Of a stretch of 64,000 nt of DNA, positions 34,424 to 45,143 are shown one piece after another. The stretch spans positions 250,545,187-250,609,186 of the forward strand of contig JAUMIR010000001.1 of NCBI GenBank assembly GCA_030847615.1, given 5' to 3'. Position numbers and translations under genes: made by a program. The notes beneath the pieces were generated by a model. The model did not search any database and had not been told where the DNA came from. It was given only the letters and a program-made list of their open reading frames with translations. The stretch comes from Gambelia wislizenii. Its lineage: Eukaryota; Chordata; Lepidosauria; Squamata; Crotaphytidae. Every line of letters starts with the position of its first letter. Position 1 is the first letter of the stretch.

Positions 34424-34563
34424 GCCATTCCCAACTCAGGTGTCCTCAAGTCCTCAGGTGTTGGACTACAGGTCTCATTGCCCAGCCAGCATACTAGCAG
34501 TCAAGAAAGATGGGAGTTGTAGTCCAACAGCATATGGGGAACCCAGTTTGGGAAAATCTGCTC
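34424..34563. mobile_element. Short hAT-like MITE
   Basis: CAGCCATTCCCAAC at left pairs with GTTTGGGAAAATCTG at right. The interior carries the palindromic 'gttggactacaggtctcat' and 'gggagttgtagtccaacag' module. Confidence 0.65.
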
Positions 34564-35065
34564 CAGAGAACACCTTTTGCCCTATGCATAAGCAAGAATA
34601 CATAAACAAGAGAGGCAGGCAAGTATACAGGTGATGAGCAATAGCATGAAACAGGAGATCACAGACCCTGGACTGTGCTCTGGGATAAACATGGCCATAC
34701 CGTATCATGAACCCAAACTCATCTTATCACTGACTCTTGTTCTGTCCTTATCTGTGCTGATGCTGCATACTGAACAATTCTCCAGAACGTCTGTCACAAC
34801 CTTTCAAGACATTCCTGGCCCTGCAATGACAAAGGGCAAACAGCTAAGTGTAACTGCCTGATCCGAAAACATCTAGGGTTGAATGTGTGAAGCCTTCATC
34901 GAACCCCACTTTACAATGTGGGAATGAATGGCTTGCCATGCAGAAATCATCTGTTTTCAGCTCATTCGGAGTATGGAGCTTTTCCTGTCCACAGAGGACA
35001 GCAGAAAACTCTCACACACCTGTTATCAAGTTGTGCCTTTGAGATTGCTGTGCAATGTGTGTAAA
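34564..35065. other. Unrecognised sequence
   Basis: No supported feature. Confidence 0.4.
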
Positions 35066-35192
35066 CTAGGGGTGGGCAATTAGTAACATTGAACTATAGT
35101 TCCCATCATCCTTCTCCATTGACTGTTGGGTAGCTGATGATAGGAATTACAGTTGGTCAATATCGGAAGGCCCACAAATTGGCCACCTTTGA
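35066..35192. mobile_element. Short hAT-like MITE
   Basis: 'taggggtgggcaattagt' at left and 'aattggccacctttgatg' at right, with the 'actatagttcccatcatcc' and 'tgataggaattacagttgg' arms inside. Same module type as 34424-34563. Confidence 0.6.
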
Positions 35193-35954
35193 TGTAAACC
35201 TAACACTGAAGTCTGCCATGCATGTGAAGATAAGTCCAATCATGTATGATGGAAATATGTGCTAGATGCTGCATGAGAAAACCAGTGTGGATTTTGATTA
35301 TTGATGTCTGGCATGAATATTTTCCATATCTTCAATAAATTAGCACATATAGAAGAAGCCCTTGATCCTAAGTCTTGAATGTTAATGGAATGTGGTGTTT
35401 CCACTATAGGGTGGAACAATCTGTTTGTTTTCTTTGTTTTACCCTACAATGGGAAAGTAAAACCAACAAAAGAGGACAGAACTACTGGGGATGCAAGCAG
35501 AGAACATTGTCATCTGTTCCACACACAAATTATTTAAATGGATTTTACATTTTATATTGGTCTCACGGTGAACAAAGGCAAAGATGGTGTTTTGCAAAGA
35601 ATATGGGAGCTTCTGTTTTCCATTGACCATGAAAGAGTTAAGTGAGACACTTTCCACAGTTTGGGCTTTATTATCATGCAACAAAAAAATCAGCTAATGA
35701 CAGGGTTTTCCTTTCAAGGCATTAGGGAATCAGGAGTAGAGTGAAACAATCCACCACAGATCTATTTTGGAGTCTTTGATGGTGGGTGTTATTTTTTAAA
35801 ATCACAATGGCTGAGTCACCTCTAAAAAATACAGATGGCAATGCAAGTGGAGAATGCCAGATATGTGCTAAGCTGAATGCTATTCCCTTCCCCCTCACCA
35901 GCAAACAGACTTGTGCCTTAAAAATCATGTACAATGGTGGCAGCACTTGCAGTG

Positions 35955-35992
<38 letters not shown>

Positions 35993-36137
35993 AAAAAGAT
36001 TAAATATAATGACCTGCCGAAGAGCCATCCATAACTAAGTAGTAGTAGGATGATGCTGTGGAACCCAGAGTATCACCCTACCACAGTTCAGTAACAGATG
36101 ACTTTTCAGCATATCCTTATCATTGTATTGGTGCCAT
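35193..36137. other. Unrecognised sequence with (ac)n microsatellite
   Basis: An uninterrupted (ac)n tract lies at 35960-35990. Nothing else identifiable. Confidence 0.45.
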
Positions 36138-36262
36138 TGTATTGTGTGTGCATGTGCCTTGAAGTTTTCTGTTGACTTATGGTGAACCCATTAATTTAAT
36201 AGGGTTTTCTTAGGCAAGGAATACTCAGCAGTGGCTTTGCCAGTTCCTTGTATTGCTTCTTA
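36138..36262 (-). mobile_element. 5S-type SINE, 3' fragment
   Basis: Its reverse complement matches the 3' half of 12236-12461: 'gaactggcaaagccactgct', 'gagtattccttgcctaag', 'ttaatgggttcacc' and the 'aacttcaaggcacatgc' tail. The 5S-like head is absent. Confidence 0.7.
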
Positions 36263-36317
36263 AATGTAACTTTCCAAGCTCTGATGTGGCATCTGGGACC
36301 CATGGGGGAAGAGTGTG

Positions 36318-36319
<2 letters not shown>

Positions 36320-36354
<35 letters not shown>

Positions 36355-36515
36355 TTTATTTATATACCACCCTTTGGTAATCCAATCATGGCGGTTAACA
36401 ACATTAAAACACCATACAAAGTAAAACAGTATACTCCCCTCCCCCTTAAAAAGTTATTAAATCAATTTACAATTTAAAACAACAATTAAAACACCTAATA
36501 AAACACACCAGATCA
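36320..36515 (-). mobile_element. LINE 3' tail with (taa)n
   Basis: A (taa)n tract (36322-36352) is followed by 'ttttatttatataccaccc' and an A-rich segment with repeated 'caatttaaaacaacaatt'. The arrangement resembles the CR1/L2-type 3' end in reverse orientation, like 53949-54135. Confidence 0.5.
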
Positions 36516-36542
36516 CCAGAGATAGAAGGAAGGGGTTGTTTT

Positions 36543-36566
36543 TTCTCTCTCTCTCTCTCTCTCTCT
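36543..36566. repeat. (tc)n microsatellite
   Basis: About a dozen tc units. Confidence 0.9.
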
Positions 36567-36951
36567 GTGTATCTACAGACTCCACTGAAAGGCAAATGTT
36601 ATAAAAGCCCATGGCTATGCATTATTCATACAAGACAACTGGACCAAACACTTAATCTTTCTTAGAAGAGTGCTTTTAAAAGCCTGTGTTAGCACCCCTC
36701 TGTCAAAAATGAACAAGTAGCAATTATCTGTATTTGTCACCAGAATCATGACAGGGGCTCTAAGGTTAAGGTGAAACAAAGGGATTCCCATCCACCCCCT
36801 TCAAAGCATGCTTTCTAGAATCTTGAGACACAAACTGGGCTTTAGGTGTGCTTTAGCCTTTACATACATAATACTCCTTAACTCTATCAACCCCATAGTA
36901 TCTTTCTGAATGTCATAAGGGTGGTGAATAACAGACTTGCTGCTAGTTAGG
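36567..36951. other. Unrecognised sequence
   Basis: No supported feature. Confidence 0.4.
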
Positions 36952-37265
36952 ACTTTTTCAAACGTGGGAAAAAACCCCTGAGGAGGTCGGGAGAAGAACG
37001 GGGCTGTTGCTCTTACAGCCCCCCGTTTCACGCCGTCCTCCTCCCGACGTTTCCCTGTGCTTCCTCCGTGCTGCGGGCATGAGAAATGCACCACTTTTAT
37101 TGATGGAAAAAACCCGTCAATAAAAAGCGGTGCCCGCAGCATGGAGGAAGCACGGGGGAAGGTTGGAAGGAGGACGGCACCGTCTGAAATGGAGCGCTGT
37201 GAGTGCGACAGCCCTGTTCTTCTCCCGACCTCCTTGGGGTTTTTTCCTTCTGTTTGAAAAAGTAC
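36952..37265. mobile_element. Foldback DNA element, type 1, with TTA duplication
   Basis: Ends GGACTTTTTCAAACG and GTTTGAAAAAGTAC, flanked by tta on both sides (36949-36951, 37266-37268). Long arms fold around 'attgatgg...ccgtcaat' near 37098-37120. The interior is like 22336-22665 and CpG-rich. Confidence 0.85.
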
Positions 37266-37462
37266 TTAGTCTCCCCATATTTAATGAGGTTGTTTGTGCA
37301 ATCAAGTATTAATACTCAGACATAAGTGGTACAAGAACCTAACCTTGAGGGTGGGAAACTCAGTCCTCTAAGGCTTTCATTTCCAAAGTGAAATTGGGAT
37401 TATGAGCTTGTTGTGACAATGGGACTAGAGCTCAATTTATTGCCCATAGCTGGCAGCAAATG

Positions 37463-37702
37463 AGAGCCAGCATGGTGTAGTGGTTTGAGCATTGCATTAG
37501 GATTGTGAAGACTAGGGTTCAAATCCCCACTCAGCCATAGAAACCCACTGGATAATCTTGAGCAAGTCGCACACTCTCAGCCTCAGAGGAAAGCAAGGGC
37601 AACCCCCCTCTGAACAAATCTTGCTAAGAAAACCCTGTGATAAGTTCACCTTAGGGTCACCATAAGTAGGAAACAACTTGAAGGCACACAGCAACAGCAA
37701 GT
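37463..37702 (+). mobile_element. Sauria-type SINE
   Basis: The tRNA-like head 'gagccagcatggtgtagtgg' is followed by the box B-like 'gggttcaaatccc', 'gaaacccactggataatc', 'tcagcctcagaggaaagc' and the tail 'aacttgaaggcacacagc'. Full length. Confidence 0.92.
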
Positions 37703-38636
37703 GTCATTGAGTTCAAGGCAGCATGATCAGCAAGGAGAAAAGTGCCTTCCAACGTGGGAAAGGAGAGCGGGAAGCAAAAGCAATGTCTCGGAGGGGCATC
37801 TCCCAGCGAGCTGCCATTTCCGCCTTGGGCCAGTGGGAATGGCAGGAAGGGGAAGAGAGGTGGGGCATGGGCAAGTAGCCTCCACCTCTGAGAGGGAGAG
37901 CGCAGACTGGAGGGCTGGAAGGAGGCACCCTCTTGGTGGGGCTGTTGGAGAGTGTGTACATGTGTAAGAGGGAAGAGTTCCTCAGTGGATTGTGGCTGTG
38001 AGGGCAGCCGCTCCAGGCAGAGCTGAGGAGGTGGCTGGAGCCTCACTTTCTTGGCCTCCACTTGCCTTTTCTGCCTCTTCTGGCTGGGTTTTTCTGCTGC
38101 CTCCCTTGCTTTACTCCTCAGTCACGACTCCCCCTCCAACCACCAGTCCCTCCTCCTCCTCACCCATCCTTCGTCGTCCTCTCTTTTCTCTTTATCTCCC
38201 CCATTCCTCATTCTTGCAAATGCAGACATGCCTACTCTCCATTACAAGTTTAATTTTTCTCCTTCTACTGAGTTAGTGGCAGATTTGAATGTTGAGGTGG
38301 GTGATTGGAAAATTTGTGTTAAATTCTGGTCTGTGCATAGATTAGCATGGAGCCCCTATGCTTGTGGGGTCCCCAGGCAACTGCCCAGCATGCCCATGCA
38401 TTAAGATGGCACTGATTGCAGGACAGGTTACTGGACTTTAAAATTATCTATTACCTTAGTATCATCTTCAAAATAAATTACCATGTAAATCTAATATATT
38501 GCAATTGTGTCTATCAGGTTCATTTGCTCTAAGGACAGCAACAGAAATAAAGCTTATCTTCTCAATTTGGCAGTTCCTTGGTTTGAAAAATACTCCTCCT
38601 CCTTACAGGTTAAAAAAAAAGTTTTACTGGACTCAG
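37703..38636. other. Moderately GC-rich unrecognised sequence
   Basis: 37710-38200 is purine-rich then C/T-rich, with overlapping open frames on both strands that have no recognisable domain. It might be a decayed element interior. No gene evidence. Confidence 0.4.
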
Positions 38637-39777
38637 AGGGCTCATCTACACCAGCCAGGATAAGCTTGGCTCCCCGCTAGTACATTCTGGCTCCAGATCT
38701 GGTCCATTCTGCCCCTGTTACCCAGAGAAAATGGGCTGGTGTTCTGTGACGGACAGCTATTGGACAAATAAGAATAGTGTCCTTCAGGAGCCAATCCTCT
38801 GAGAGGAAGCAGAAAGGGGAGGGGCTTCTGGAGGTTTTTAAGTGGGTGTGACAGAGACAATGAGAGGCTGAAGTGAGAAGATGAAGTGAGAGGCTTGAAG
38901 TAGGACAGACAGTTGAAATCAGAGGCTTGAAGTATAATAGAGGCTGGAAACAAAGCAAATGAGAAGGGAGAATGAATATTTAAACTGTCAATGTTACGTT
39001 ATTCACCAATAAATCATTCCTTATGTTTGTTCAACACATTCTGTCTGGTCATGAGTGACTTTCTATTTATTTAGGCCACAACCCTTATTAACATTCAGAC
39101 CTAAGTACAAATACTATCCATCTGATTGGGAACTGTAGTATATTTATTCTGTGACAGCAGTGAGATGTGAAATCCCCTGTGGCACAGGCATGGTGGCAGT
39201 AAAGTGACAAGGTGGTCAGGCTGACTGAGACGTAGTTTCAGCTGTGGTGTGCTGGGCGTCACAAATTTGGTGGGAGCAGTGGGATAGAAAGGCCCCCACA
39301 TTACAAATGTGTGTTAAGAAAGGTTCCTGTGTCACAGCATCCAAACAGAATGCGAGTCTGCCGCTGTTGCCACCGCCACCATTTTCTCTGCTGACATGGA
39401 AGCCAGGAAGGGGGTCCCCAACATGTGACTGCAGGCCCCCTGCATGTGACCAGGCTTGGCCACATGCTGAGAGACCCCTGCCTGGTTTCTGGGAGAGTAA
39501 GGGAGCTGGTGGTTATAGTGAGGGGCATCCTGCCGGACAGGCTCCCGCAGACTAGTGGGGCCCAATCCAGGTTTTGGCTGCCAGAAATGGAGTAAACCGG
39601 GTATTATATTGTAATGTTTTATTGGGCCCTATCCCAGCTTGCCTTGTTCCAGCCCTGTATCTGCCCTGGGAGTAGTGAGGACTGCTGCCTGGGAGCAGAT
39701 CAGGGTAAGTGTCGTTTGGACTGCAGGGCTTTGGAATGGGTGCAAGCCAGGGTATTTAGGCCATGTAGACAAGCCAA
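38637..39777. mobile_element. Family G DNA transposon split by an LTR
   Basis: Left end AGGGCTCATCTACACCAGCC (38637) and right end CCATGTAGACAAGCC (39777) match the right and left ends of 15941-16466 in reverse orientation. Host sequence stops at 38744 (gagaaaatgggctgg) and resumes at 39337 (gcatccaaacagaatgcg). These are adjacent in the uninterrupted copy. Confidence 0.75.
38745..39336 (+). mobile_element. LTR with adjacent primer-binding-like leader
   Basis: 38745-39263 starts TGTGACGGACA and ends GGGCGTCACA, a 7-bp inverted terminal pair, with an AATAAA signal at about 39008 and a downstream GT-rich region. It is followed at 39264 by AATTTGGTGGGAGCAGTGGG, positioned and composed like a retroelement primer-binding/leader segment. 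After only ~70 bp the host transposon resumes, so the internal region and second LTR are missing. Confidence 0.65.
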
Positions 39778-39961
39778 AATATTTGGAATTCTTACTGGAT
39801 TCATCTCCCACTCCTGTAACTTTTGCAAACATGTACAAATAAATTCAAAGGATTAGAAACCTAGAGAAACAAAGAAGATTCCTTTCAGGCTGCATCTCAT
39901 TGTTGCCATTGCAGGGAATAACATATTTGGCCATGAGGACAATTAGATCACAATAGTCACA
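39778..39961. other. Short spacer
   Basis: No feature seen. Confidence 0.35.
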
Positions 39962-40190
39962 TCTGTTGTTGTGCGCCTTCAAGTCATTTCTGATTTATGG
40001 GAACCCTAAGGTGAACCTATCACATAGTTTTCTTGGCAAGATTTGTTCAAAGAAGTCTTTACCTTCTGAGGCTGAGAGAGTGTAACTTGCCCAAGGTCAC
40101 TCAGTAGGTTTCTGTGGCCGAGCAGGGATGTGAATACCGGTCTCCTGGAATCCTAGTCCAGCACTCAAGCCAGTACATGATGCTAGATCT
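39962..40190 (-). mobile_element. Sauria-type SINE
   Basis: The plus strand shows the tail 'ctgttgttgtgcgccttc', then 'cctaaggtgaacctatcac', 'gagagagtgtaacttgccc' and the mutated head near 'actcaagccagtacatg'. Confidence 0.88.
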
Positions 40191-40351
40191 CAAGTAGTCA
40201 TCTAGTAGTTTGTAATTAACAACTATACAAATAATTAGTTAATAAGAAAATGGACTTTTAGGCAGAGCTTGGGAAACTCATCTTTTTGGAAGCAACTCCC
40301 TGTATTGCCCAATCACTATTGCCACTGGCCATTCTGGTATGGATAATCTGT

Positions 40352-40450
40352 AGGCTCGTCTAGACCTGCCAGAATATACCAGCTTCGCGCCAGCATATTC
40401 TGGCTCCAGATCTGGCCCGTTTCTCCCTGTTACCTAGAGGAAATCTGTTG
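40352..40450. mobile_element. Family G-like terminus fragment
   Basis: 'aggctcgtctagacctgcc' and 'attctggctccagatctgg' closely match 38637-38705. The rest of the element is absent or diverged. Confidence 0.55.
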
Positions 40451-41049
40451 GGAGAAAATTAAGTTTCAAGGGTGTTAGCCCTTTTCTCAGAACTTTTTCA
40501 AAGTCAAAACTGTCAGGAATTAACTTTCTAGTTGCAGAGTAGAGCAGAGACGGGAGCCGCACTCAATTAGTACAGTGCTTTGACCCCAACCCCTAAGAAC
40601 AAAGGAGGCAGGCAATCTTCTTGATAAAATAAATGCTTAAGCTTTCCTAATGGCTTTTAAATCTACATATGCATCTGAGGCTACATTCTAACTAACTAAT
40701 GGATTTAGGATAGGGTAGAAGTTAGCAGTCCTTCACTCACCATTCCAGTGAGACAGTGGGGGTGGGGGGAAGCATCCCTATGGAGCATGTAGGGAAGGCA
40801 TCTTGCTTCTCTGAAGGTTAGAACAAAGAGTCATAAAATGATCTTAGACCATGAGTTTAGTAAACCTAGGTCACTTGATCATGTGGTTTGGCTGTATCTG
40901 TTTACAGCCATGCTCACTAAAGATAGGAGGAGAAGGGGGAGGAACTCTTGGCATGCAGGAGATCCTAACCTCTCTAAGAACTTACTTGCTCTCATAGCAA
41001 GCAAGTGCAGGGCGGGGGGGGGGAGGAAGAATGAGAGATTTCCCCCAAC
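40451..41049. other. Unrecognised sequence
   Basis: G homopolymer near 41014-41022. No supported feature. Confidence 0.4.
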
Positions 41050-41555
41050 AAAATCTACACAGACATGCCAGTCCATACAGCTGGCCACCTCCACTGTTGT
41101 CGTGCATCACTTCCTCTTAAGACAGGAAGGAGGGCCTCAGCATGTGATCAAGGCTGGTCATATGAAGGGGGCCTTGATCATGTGCTGGGGGTCTCCTTCC
41201 TGGCTGCAGGACAACTCCATTGGTGGCCAGCTATAGGGGCTAGTCATAGAATCATAGAATTGTAGAGTTGGAAGAGACCACAAGGGACATCCTGTCCAAC
41301 CCCCTGCCAGGCAGGAATGGATCTTACGTTCCCATTCTGGCCCAATCAAGGTTTTCCCACATGAAGCAGGTTTTCCCAGATGTTTAAACTACTTTAACAG
41401 GTTTTACCCCATCTCCCCCCCTCTGGCTTTGCTGAAGGCATCATCTGGACTGCCTAGAAGTGAAATGGGGCAAGTGCACTGTGTTGTTTGGACCTTAGGG
41501 CTCCAAGACAGGGGGCAAGATGGGGTAAATAGCCCATACTGACAAGGCCTGAGAG
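41050..41555. mobile_element. Family G-like DNA transposon remnant split by CR1
   Basis: Segments 'aggagggcctcagcatgtga', 'aaggctggtcatatgaag' and, at the right, 'ccatactgacaaggcct' match parts of 15941-16466 and 38637-39777. The CR1 tail at 41244-41335 interrupts it. Left end not resolved. Confidence 0.5.
41244..41335 (-). mobile_element. CR1 3' end fragment
   Basis: 'gtcatagaatcatagaattg', 'agttggaagagaccac' and 'tgtccaaccccctgcc' are the complement of the CR1 3' UTR end. Very short 5'-truncated copy. Confidence 0.85.
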
Positions 41556-41750
41556 TTATAGTACAACAATTAAAACTTCCAAGCTCTAGTTCTGGAGAAG
41601 GTTAATTTGCACATAGATCCTGGAGCAGATGTGCAACTTTTTTAAAAGGTTTGCTTCTTTCTCCCCCTAATTGTTAGTCTGAGTGCTATGCGGTCTGTCT
41701 ATTAAATAACAAGACTGTGTTTCTACCTTTCAGATGAATCAGGGAGAACT

Positions 41751-42040
41751 GATTGTGAACATTTTTACTTATATTTTGTTTATTTATACCCCCTCTTCAG
41801 CCACAAGGCTATCAGAGTGGCTTACAAATTGTTTTAAGCAATAGCAATTTACACATCTATACTGCATTAAGCAGTTTCCAATGTGTGTTAGCTAATTGCC
41901 CCCACAAGCTGGGTACTCATTTTACCAACCTACAAAAGGATGGAACCTTGGAGCCCGCTGGAATCAAACTTGCAATGTGGTGACTTGCAGTAATGGCATT
42001 TAACAACTGCACCACCAGGGCAGTGAGCTTGAATATGTCT
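41751..42040. mobile_element. Repeat insertion in mariner 5' region
   Basis: 'tatttataccccctcttcag', 'agagtggcttacaaatt', 'tgggtactcattttacc' and 'aactgcaccaccagggc' are features of a common reptile SINE or LINE-tail repeat with a tRNA-like end. The exact family is not known to me, and the borders are estimated from where mariner-like sequence stops. Confidence 0.5.
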
Positions 42041-42129
42041 GAACCTGCATGACAAATATCAATACTCTCTGCCTTTCAGTTAATTGTCATTCATAGTTTA
42101 AAGCAGCTGTGTTCTCTGTTGTGTGCTGG

Positions 42130-42655
42130 AAAAATGCTAAGTTTAAAAGTCAAGCAACGTGTTAATTTGAATTTTTTAGTAAAATTGAACAAAACACCAA
42201 TGGAATCTTTTTAAATGCTTACCAAGGTTTAGGGGGAAGACTGCACGTCTTGTGCGCGTGTGTTTGAGTGGCACAAAAGATTCAGAGAAGGACGTGAGAA
42301 TTTGGATGAAAGCCCTGGATGACATTCTACTTCAAGAACCAAAGAAATTGTGCAAAAATTAAGCCAGATTATTCAAGGAAACTGTTGACCCAGTGTCCGA
42401 ATGATAGCTGAAGCCGTGGACATTGACAAAGACACTGCATTGAAAATTTTGCACGAGGATATCAACATGAGAAATTTTGTGCCAAAATGGTTCTCAAGGT
42501 TCTCACACCAGAGCAAGGAAATTTGTACTGACATTTTGCAAAAACTTGAGGCGGACCCAAAAATCACAAGTGTTTTTTTTAAAAAAATCACTTGTGATGA
42601 AACCTGGATCTACCAGTATGATCCTGAGACAAAATGACAGTCCATGTACTGGAAA
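42130..42655 (+). pseudogene. Mariner transposase, N-terminal half
   Basis: Frames covering the N-terminal half are broken, but 'SLKVKQRVN'-like start sequence (~42137) and the 78-codon frame 42401-42637 are clear. The latter includes 'RMIAEAVDIDKDTALKIL' helix-turn-helix sequence and, at its end, 'CDETWIYQYDPETK' with the first catalytic Asp. The frame stops at 42637 and the DNA is interrupted at 42655 by a solo LTR. Mariner transposases cut at TA sites using a D,D34D triad; only the first Asp is in this part. Single-base changes relative to a readable frame occur upstream of 42401. Confidence 0.88.
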
Positions 42656-42851
42656 TGTCAGGAGTTAGAGACTGAGCTCCAGAGAAAATGGCCAAACAAC
42701 TGCTGAGTCATGATGGCTGAGGCCAAGGAACTGCCAAGTCATGCTAGCCTTGGGTCCACAGCTGCAGAAGAACAGTTACTGGAGGGCATAGCTTCTGGAG
42801 TGCAAGATCTGATGTAATGCACCCATGTGGTTGAGTAAGCTAATGCCTGTC

Positions 42852-43856
42852 TCTCTGGCTTTTCTTCGCAAACGAAGATTCAGGAAGGACTCATCCCGCG
42901 CTTTCTGCAAGTGCGCTGATGACTAAAAAGGCCAATCCAAGATAGACAAGTCCGGTTGCAGAAAGCACAGCAGAAGGTTTCCTCGGGTGATGTTACCAGG
43001 TTGTGATTCTTTCTGCATTGACGTTTCTCTTCAAGACTTGTTCGGCATGAGTTCTCAAATAAGGCTGCAGCATTGTGGATAGTGTGTCTCCATGCCTCCC
43101 GATGTGAGGCCAGGGCGGACCATTGTTGGTGATCAATTTAGCCAAGCCTGAGATGTTGTTTCAGGGAGTCCTTGTATCGCTTTTTTGGAGTGCCCCTCTT
43201 ATGCTGATCCGTGGCGAGTTCACCGTAGAGTACTATTTTGGGGAGGCGATGGTCCTCCATCCTAGACACATGCCCTGCCCAGCGCAGCTGTGTTCTCAAT
43301 ATCATGGCCTCAATGCTGGTGATCTCTGCTTGCTCAAGGACAGCAACATTCGTCACATGGTCAGTCCAGTGTATATTTAGGATTGTGTGTAAACAGCGCT
43401 GGTGGAAGCGTTCGAGGAGTCGTAAGTGGTGGCGATAGGTGACCCATGTTTCAGATCCATAAAGGAGAATAGACAGTACAATGGCTCTATACACACTGAT
43501 TTTTGTTCTTTGGCTCAGGTGTTTATTATTCCAGACTCTTTTGTGAAGTCTTCCAAATGCGCTATATGCATTTGCTAATCTGTGATCGATCTCTTTGTCA
43601 ATCTTGGCATCTGAGGAGATGATGCTTCCCAGGTAGGTGAACTGCTGAACGGACTTAAGCACAGAATTGCCGACAGCAATGTGGGGACGGTGGTGTTCGT
43701 CCTGTGGTGCAGGCTGGTAAAGAACCTCTGTTTTCTTCAGGTTGACTTCCAGCCCGAAGACCTCTGCAGCTGTTGCGAAGCAGGATGTTAGGTGCTGCAG
43801 AGCTGCTTCTGTGTGGGCAACAAGGGCAGCATCGTCAGCATCGTACAGCTTATGCC
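42852..43856 (-). mobile_element. 5'-truncated LINE copy, same family as 16470-20241
   Basis: The 3' end (42852, complement of 'gaagaaaagccagagaga') coincides with that of the plus-strand LINE. The 5' truncation is at 43856, just upstream of RT motif C. It contains the thumb, C-terminal and zinc-finger regions. Similar to the other copy almost base for base in 43400-43850. Confidence 0.9.
43138..43662 (-). pseudogene. LINE RT C-terminal frame, truncated copy
   Basis: A 174-codon frame starting at the thumb ('QQFTYLGSIISSDAKID') and running through 'LSILLYGSETWVTYRHH', 'MILRTQLRWAGHVSRME' and 'KRGTPKKRYKDSLKQHLR'. It is uninterrupted here where the plus-strand copy has a frameshift near 19600-19740, so the two copies were damaged independently. 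The zinc-finger segment follows in another frame at 42890-42990. Upstream, at 43815-43850, the frame shows DADDAA at RT motif C. No promoter or RT core, so inactive. Confidence 0.88.
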
Positions 43857-44186
43857 TGTAAATGTGTATAAAATAAGGCTCAGTTCAGAGTTCATTCTCT
43901 TCCTAAGATTCTTGGATGTCTGACAAAGCAGTTTGTCTGCCGAGTGTGTATATCTGTATATATCGCAACTGCATGAACTTGAAGATAAAAGTGCCTCTTG
44001 TTTATTTGGATGTCAAAACACTCTGTGTGTGAGAATTCTTGGGAACAGGTTGCTGTTAAGTCTGCTGAGATATTTTTGGCTTCTGCCAGGGATTGAGTGT
44101 CCTATCATCCCCTGACAGGAAAACACCATCATCAACAAGAATGAAATAGCACGTCAAAACAACTCCACAGTCAAAGCCATGCTCAC

Positions 44187-44575
44187 TGTGATGAACTCTG
44201 TTAACACCTACTCACACATACAATAGGCATTGATTAAGAATGCTTTATTGTCAGGATTTAGATGCAAATAGTAATACTGCATAGACAGTTTTGAGGCTTT
44301 GGTGCCAAAACCCCTTCGTTAATACATTTTGCCAGTTTCAGTTTCTGACCCCCACTGGTCATTATAGTTATCTATGCTTATGCAAGCTTCCTTAAACATT
44401 CCCAAGCAGCCAGTGACTTTGGTGCGTGGAGAGCCATCTCTCCAACACATACCAGGCCCAGCTCCCAGAATGCCCTCTGCTCATGTCAGGTCACTGGTAT
44501 AATGAGTTACAGGCCTAGCAATGCTAACTACTGCATATCCTAGCTACCTAAGCACTAAACAGCAACCAGCACAGT
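44187..44575 (-). repeat. 3' LTR of the Gypsy element
   Basis: The plus strand starts TGTGATGAACTC. It aligns with the other LTR through 'gcctagcaatgctaactac' and 'cctaagcactaaacagca'; the outer end diverges after about 44560, so the right border is approximate. In a hand alignment of about 205 bases from the shared 'gtcagga' block I counted 13 substitutions and one 4-bp gap. Confidence 0.85.
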
Positions 44576-44627
44576 ACACAGCAAAACGCAGCAGCAAAAG
44601 AAAACAACAGGAAAAGAAACAAACAGG

Positions 44628-45056
44628 TCATCCAGGCTTATCCGGGAAACATTTGTAGAACTTGGCTAAAAGCCATGGTGCTTGAACACGGGTACTATCC
44701 ACCCATTCGGCATGGCCCACTGGCAGATGTTTCCAGTGTACCAAATACTGCAAAGTCCCTTTATGCTTCCTGGAGTCTAGGATCTCAGAAATCTTGAAAT
44801 GTTCATTCTCATCCACCATCAGTGGGGGAAGGTCCTGTGGAACAGGGTGCCAGGTACTTGAAGGAGGAGCAGGTTTCAGTAGACTAGAATGGAAGACAGG
44901 GTGTACATTACGATACAATTTAGGCAATTCCAATTCATAGGCAACTGGATTAATCACATGGGATATGCGGAAAGGACCAATGTACTTAGGACCCAGTATT
45001 TTAGATGACTGAGGACTTTTTAGAAACTTGGTAGACAAATAAACCCTGTCTCCCAC
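44628..45056 (-). pseudogene. Gypsy integrase C-terminus and chromodomain
   Basis: A 142-codon frame. The first ~60 residues (GDRVYLSTKFL, 'LGPKYIGPFRIS', 'HPVFHSSLLKP') form the integrase C-terminal GPY/F-type region. Residues ~85-130, from 'FKISEILDSRKHKGTLQYL' to 'WKHLPVGHAEWVD', are a chromodomain with the aromatic Y/W/W positions retained. Chromodomains of these elements are thought to guide integration to modified histone tails. The frame ends in a stop near the 3' LTR as in intact relatives, but it is separated from the rest of integrase by a frame break at 45060-45140. Confidence 0.9.
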
Positions 45057-45143
45057 CTCATAGGCAAAATTCAGATCTCGCTTTCTGTCCGCCTGTTTCT
45101 TGTATACCGACTTAGCAAAGTCTAATGCTTTGATTACTATAGG

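Larger units (their letters stand above)
42656..44117. mobile_element. Solo LTR inside mariner, itself invaded by a LINE
   Basis: Begins TGTCAGGAGTTAG and ends CCCCTGACA, with 5-bp direct repeats ggaaa on both sides (42651-42655 and 44118-44122). The LTR proper is 42656-42851 plus 43857-44117. The right part includes a 'gtgtataaaataaggctcag' TATA-like segment (~43866) and 'gaagataaaagtgcc' near 43980. A 5-bp duplication and TG...CA ends fit a Ty3/Gypsy-type or similar LTR element. Orientation is probably plus, judged from the TATA-like segment. Confidence 0.82.

Noticed and set aside
35722..36034. Frames through the (ac)n tract
   Set aside because: Encoded Thr-His or Val-Cys runs come from the microsatellite.
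37463..37540. tRNA gene
   Set aside because: The tRNA-like segment is the head of a Sauria SINE; it lacks an intact cloverleaf and is fused to the SINE body.
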